A stretch of DNA of 14,707 nucleotides, from assembly GCA_002320935.1 (NCBI GenBank), contig DCLG01000109.1, positions 29,003-43,709 on the forward strand. Direction: 5' to 3'. The notes under the pieces are model-generated. The model was not told the DNA's origin. It did not search any database and saw only the letters and a list, made by a program, of their open reading frames with translations. Below are positions 12,801 through 14,707 of this stretch, piece after piece; position 1 is the stretch's first letter; the number at the start of each line of letters is the position of its first letter. The DNA comes from Pedobacter sp. UBA1654. GTDB taxonomy: Bacteria > Bacteroidota > Bacteroidia > Sphingobacteriales > Sphingobacteriaceae. The position numbers and the translations under genes are program-made.

Positions 12801-14707
12801 ATGACCTATAAACCAAAAATCAGTGGACAAAAAGAAGCGATTTTTTCTAATGATGTTGTGTCCAGATTTGAACTTTATAACAGCCTATTTCTTACACTTC
12901 CCTTTTACAAGATAAAAGATACCGGAACGTTATTGCCGCTGTTTATCAAACATTGCGAGGATGGTGTTAAGCAACACCAGAACCCTACAGAGATCATTAA
13001 CGGCTTTTTTGAAAAGTACACCAAGCATGAAGATTCTAAAGAAGGTATTGATCTGCTCTTTCGCTTTATCCAGTACATTGAGCGTCAGGTCGTGTTATTT
13101 GATGCTGTAGAAGATGCTTCATTTAAAAAGCTGAACACACCGGATGATCAAAGCTCGCTGCACTCGTACCTGTCTAAGGGTATCGACAATAAACTGCTGC
13201 AAACGAAGGTAGAGGCCCTGATTGAAGAGTTTTCCTTACGCCTGGTGCTTACCGCCCACCCTACGCAGTTTTATCCGGGTAGCGTGTTGTCTATCATCAC
13301 CGACCTGACCGCTGCGCTTAAGGTAAACGACATCTCTACCATCAATCAGCTGCTGCAGCAACTTGGTAAAACACCATTTTTCAATAAGAAATCACCAAGC
13401 CCGGTAGATGAAGCATTTAGTCTGGCCTGGTTCTTAGAAAATGTGTTCTACTTTGCAGCAGCAAACATTCAGGCCGATATCGACGAGACACTTGCCGAAT
13501 TTAATATTCCGTCAAAGAAAGTTATAGAACTCGGCTTCTGGCCTGGAGGCGACCGCGACGGGAACCCTAATGTCCATGCCGACTCAACATTGCAGGTTGC
13601 GAAACTGCTGAGGCAGATCCTTTTCCGCTGTTATTACCGCGACTTCAGAAACCTGAAACGGAGGATTACTTTCCGCGGTGTGGAAGATACCATTGCCAAG
13701 ATTCAGGACGTATTATATAATAATGCTTTTGACACCAGCATTGAAACGGAGAATATAAACGAGAACCTGATAGAGCAGCTGGAAGAGATCAGAACTACGT
13801 TGATGAATTCACATGACGGGCTGTTTGTGGATATTGTTGATGACCTGATCCGTAAGGTTAATTTATATGGCTGCCACTTCGCTTCCCTGGATATCCGTCA
13901 GGATAGCCGCATACTGCGTAAAGCTTACGCTTATTGCCTGGACAGGACAACGGAAGCAGATTCCTTAACCGTGGATACCCTAAGCACCATTGCAGAGATC
14001 AAACAAATTCAGCAGAGCAATGGCGAACTTGCCTGTCACCGCTTCATCATCAGTAACTGTCAGCGTGCAAGTGATATCCTGCAACTCACCGACTTGTTCC
14101 TTTTTAATGGCTGGAAGGAAGAGGATTTAAGCATGGACTTTGTGCCACTTTTTGAGACCGTCGATGACCTTGCCGTTGCAGGTGAGATCATGGAAACGCT
14201 ATATACGCATCCATTCTATAAAAAACACCTGGAGCGCCGCGGCAACAAACAGGACATCATGCTGGGCTTTTCAGACAGCACCAAAGATGGTGGTTACCTA
14301 ATGGCCAACTGGTCGATTTTTAACGCTAAAGTGGCGCTTACAGAAGTATCGAACAGACATAATATTCAACTTGCCTTTTTCGATGGCCGTGGTGGCCCAC
14401 CAGCAAGAGGTGGCGGTAAAACACATCGCTTTTATGCTTCTATGGGCAAGGAAATTGCGAACAAGAACATTCAGCTTACCATACAGGGGCAAACCATCAG
14501 CTCCCAGTACGGATCAATTGCCAGTGCTGAGTTTAATATTGAGCAGCTGATCAATGCTGGTATATCCGCAGGTATCCGTGAAAAGCATAATATTCTGCTG
14601 GATCCACTACATAAAACTGTGCTGGACACCATGGCAAGGGATAGTTATAATGCTTATGTATCCCTGCGCCAGGACCCATTGTTCTTAAGCTACCTGGAAA
14701 AGTTTTC
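12801..14707 (+). CDS. ppc: Phosphoenolpyruvate carboxylase (3' part missing)
   Basis: The frame is open from ATG 12801 to the right edge (635 residues; the family is usually about 850-900). It adds bicarbonate to phosphoenolpyruvate to give oxaloacetate, refilling the TCA cycle. Visible catalytic motifs: LTAHPT with His153, GFWPGGDRDGNP, GFSDSTKDGG with Lys495, and FFDGRGGPPARGGG with Arg530 (equivalents of E. coli His138, Lys546 and Arg587), then QGQTIS. The glycine loop reads DGRGGPPARGG where E. coli has HGRGGTVGRGG. The C-terminal part, with the allosteric Asp-binding residues, is outside the window, so regulation cannot be judged. The ATG follows about 190 bp of AT-rich DNA with no clear Shine-Dalgarno. 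No partner gene is visible on this side. Confidence 0.97.
   Translation, partial: MTYKPKISGQKEAIFSNDVVSRFELYNSLFLTLPFYKIKDTGTLLPLFIKHCEDGVKQHQNPTEIINGFFEKYTKHEDSKEGIDLLFRFIQYIERQVVLFDAVEDASFKKLNTPDDQSSLHSYLSKGIDNKLLQTKVEALIEEFSLRLVLTAHPTQFYPGSVLSIITDLTAALKVNDISTINQLLQQLGKTPFFNKKSPSPVDEAFSLAWFLENVFYFAAANIQADIDETLAEFNIPSKKVIELGFWPGGDRDGNPNVHADSTLQVAKLLRQILFRCYYRDFRNLKRRITFRGVEDTIAKIQDVLYNNAFDTSIETENINENLIEQLEEIRTTLMNSHDGLFVDIVDDLIRKVNLYGCHFASLDIRQDSRILRKAYAYCLDRTTEADSLTVDTLSTIAEIKQIQQSNGELACHRFIISNCQRASDILQLTDLFLFNGWKEEDLSMDFVPLFETVDDLAVAGEIMETLYTHPFYKKHLERRGNKQDIMLGFSDSTKDGGYLMANWSIFNAKVALTEVSNRHNIQLAFFDGRGGPPARGGGKTHRFYASMGKEIANKNIQLTIQGQTISSQYGSIASAEFNIEQLINAGISAGIREKHNILLDPLHKTVLDTMARDSYNAYVSLRQDPLFLSYLEKF

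Noticed and set aside
1..14707. Search for a mobile element, phage, defence or CRISPR system
   Set aside because: No transposase, integrase, restriction, toxin-antitoxin or spacer-repeat pattern was seen; gene content is ordinary chromosomal.

Overview
The window looks like chromosomal DNA from a Bacteroidota member, most likely Sphingobacteriaceae (Pedobacter or a close relative). The reasons are the family content (a CHASE3-GAF histidine kinase with a REC-kinase partner, GH97, DUF2911, a DUF6249-like membrane protein), the absence of clear Shine-Dalgarno sequences, and several TAnnTTTG-type promoter elements just upstream of start codons. Genus is inference; there is no rRNA in the window. 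I saw no tRNA, rRNA, CRISPR array, transposase, integrase or phage gene. This reads as ordinary core or semi-core chromosome, not a mobile island.

Left part (1-5392, all on the minus strand). Two transcription units read leftward. gltX (glutamyl-tRNA synthetase) is followed after 10 bp by a membrane-anchored neutral zinc peptidase. After a 111-bp gap comes a two-gene signalling unit: a REC-HisKA-HATPase protein, then 13 bp later a large CHASE3-GAF histidine kinase whose C-terminus runs off the left edge. The two kinases probably form one phosphorelay or branched signalling module.

Middle part (5439-7630, plus strand). A membrane histidine kinase diverges from gltX across a 46-bp gap and overlaps a DinB-family metalloenzyme by 20 nt. 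A small three-helix membrane protein (DUF6249-like) follows. A perfect 21-bp-armed inverted repeat closes this block and also terminates the convergent GH97 glycosidase gene (7633-9636, minus). The GH97 protein is secreted and carries Asp/Glu residues in the positions expected of the retaining, alpha-galactosidase-like branch.

Right part (9798-14707). An ECF sigma factor gene overlaps by 4 nt (ATGA) a two-helix membrane protein that is probably its anti-sigma factor or regulator. A shared terminator separates this pair from a convergent minus-strand unit: a 62-residue membrane peptide, then a secreted DUF2911 protein. Next is a 104-residue secreted protein of unknown function with a near-leaderless promoter. 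The window ends in ppc (phosphoenolpyruvate carboxylase, plus strand), cut by the right edge.

The least explained stretch is the 486-bp gap 12315-12800. It holds a GC-richer segment with a stable hairpin, four tandem 10-11-bp repeat units and a strong stem-loop terminator that no recognised gene uses. It could be an unannotated small RNA with a regulatory site, or the remains of a lost gene. I found no convincing new multi-gene system.
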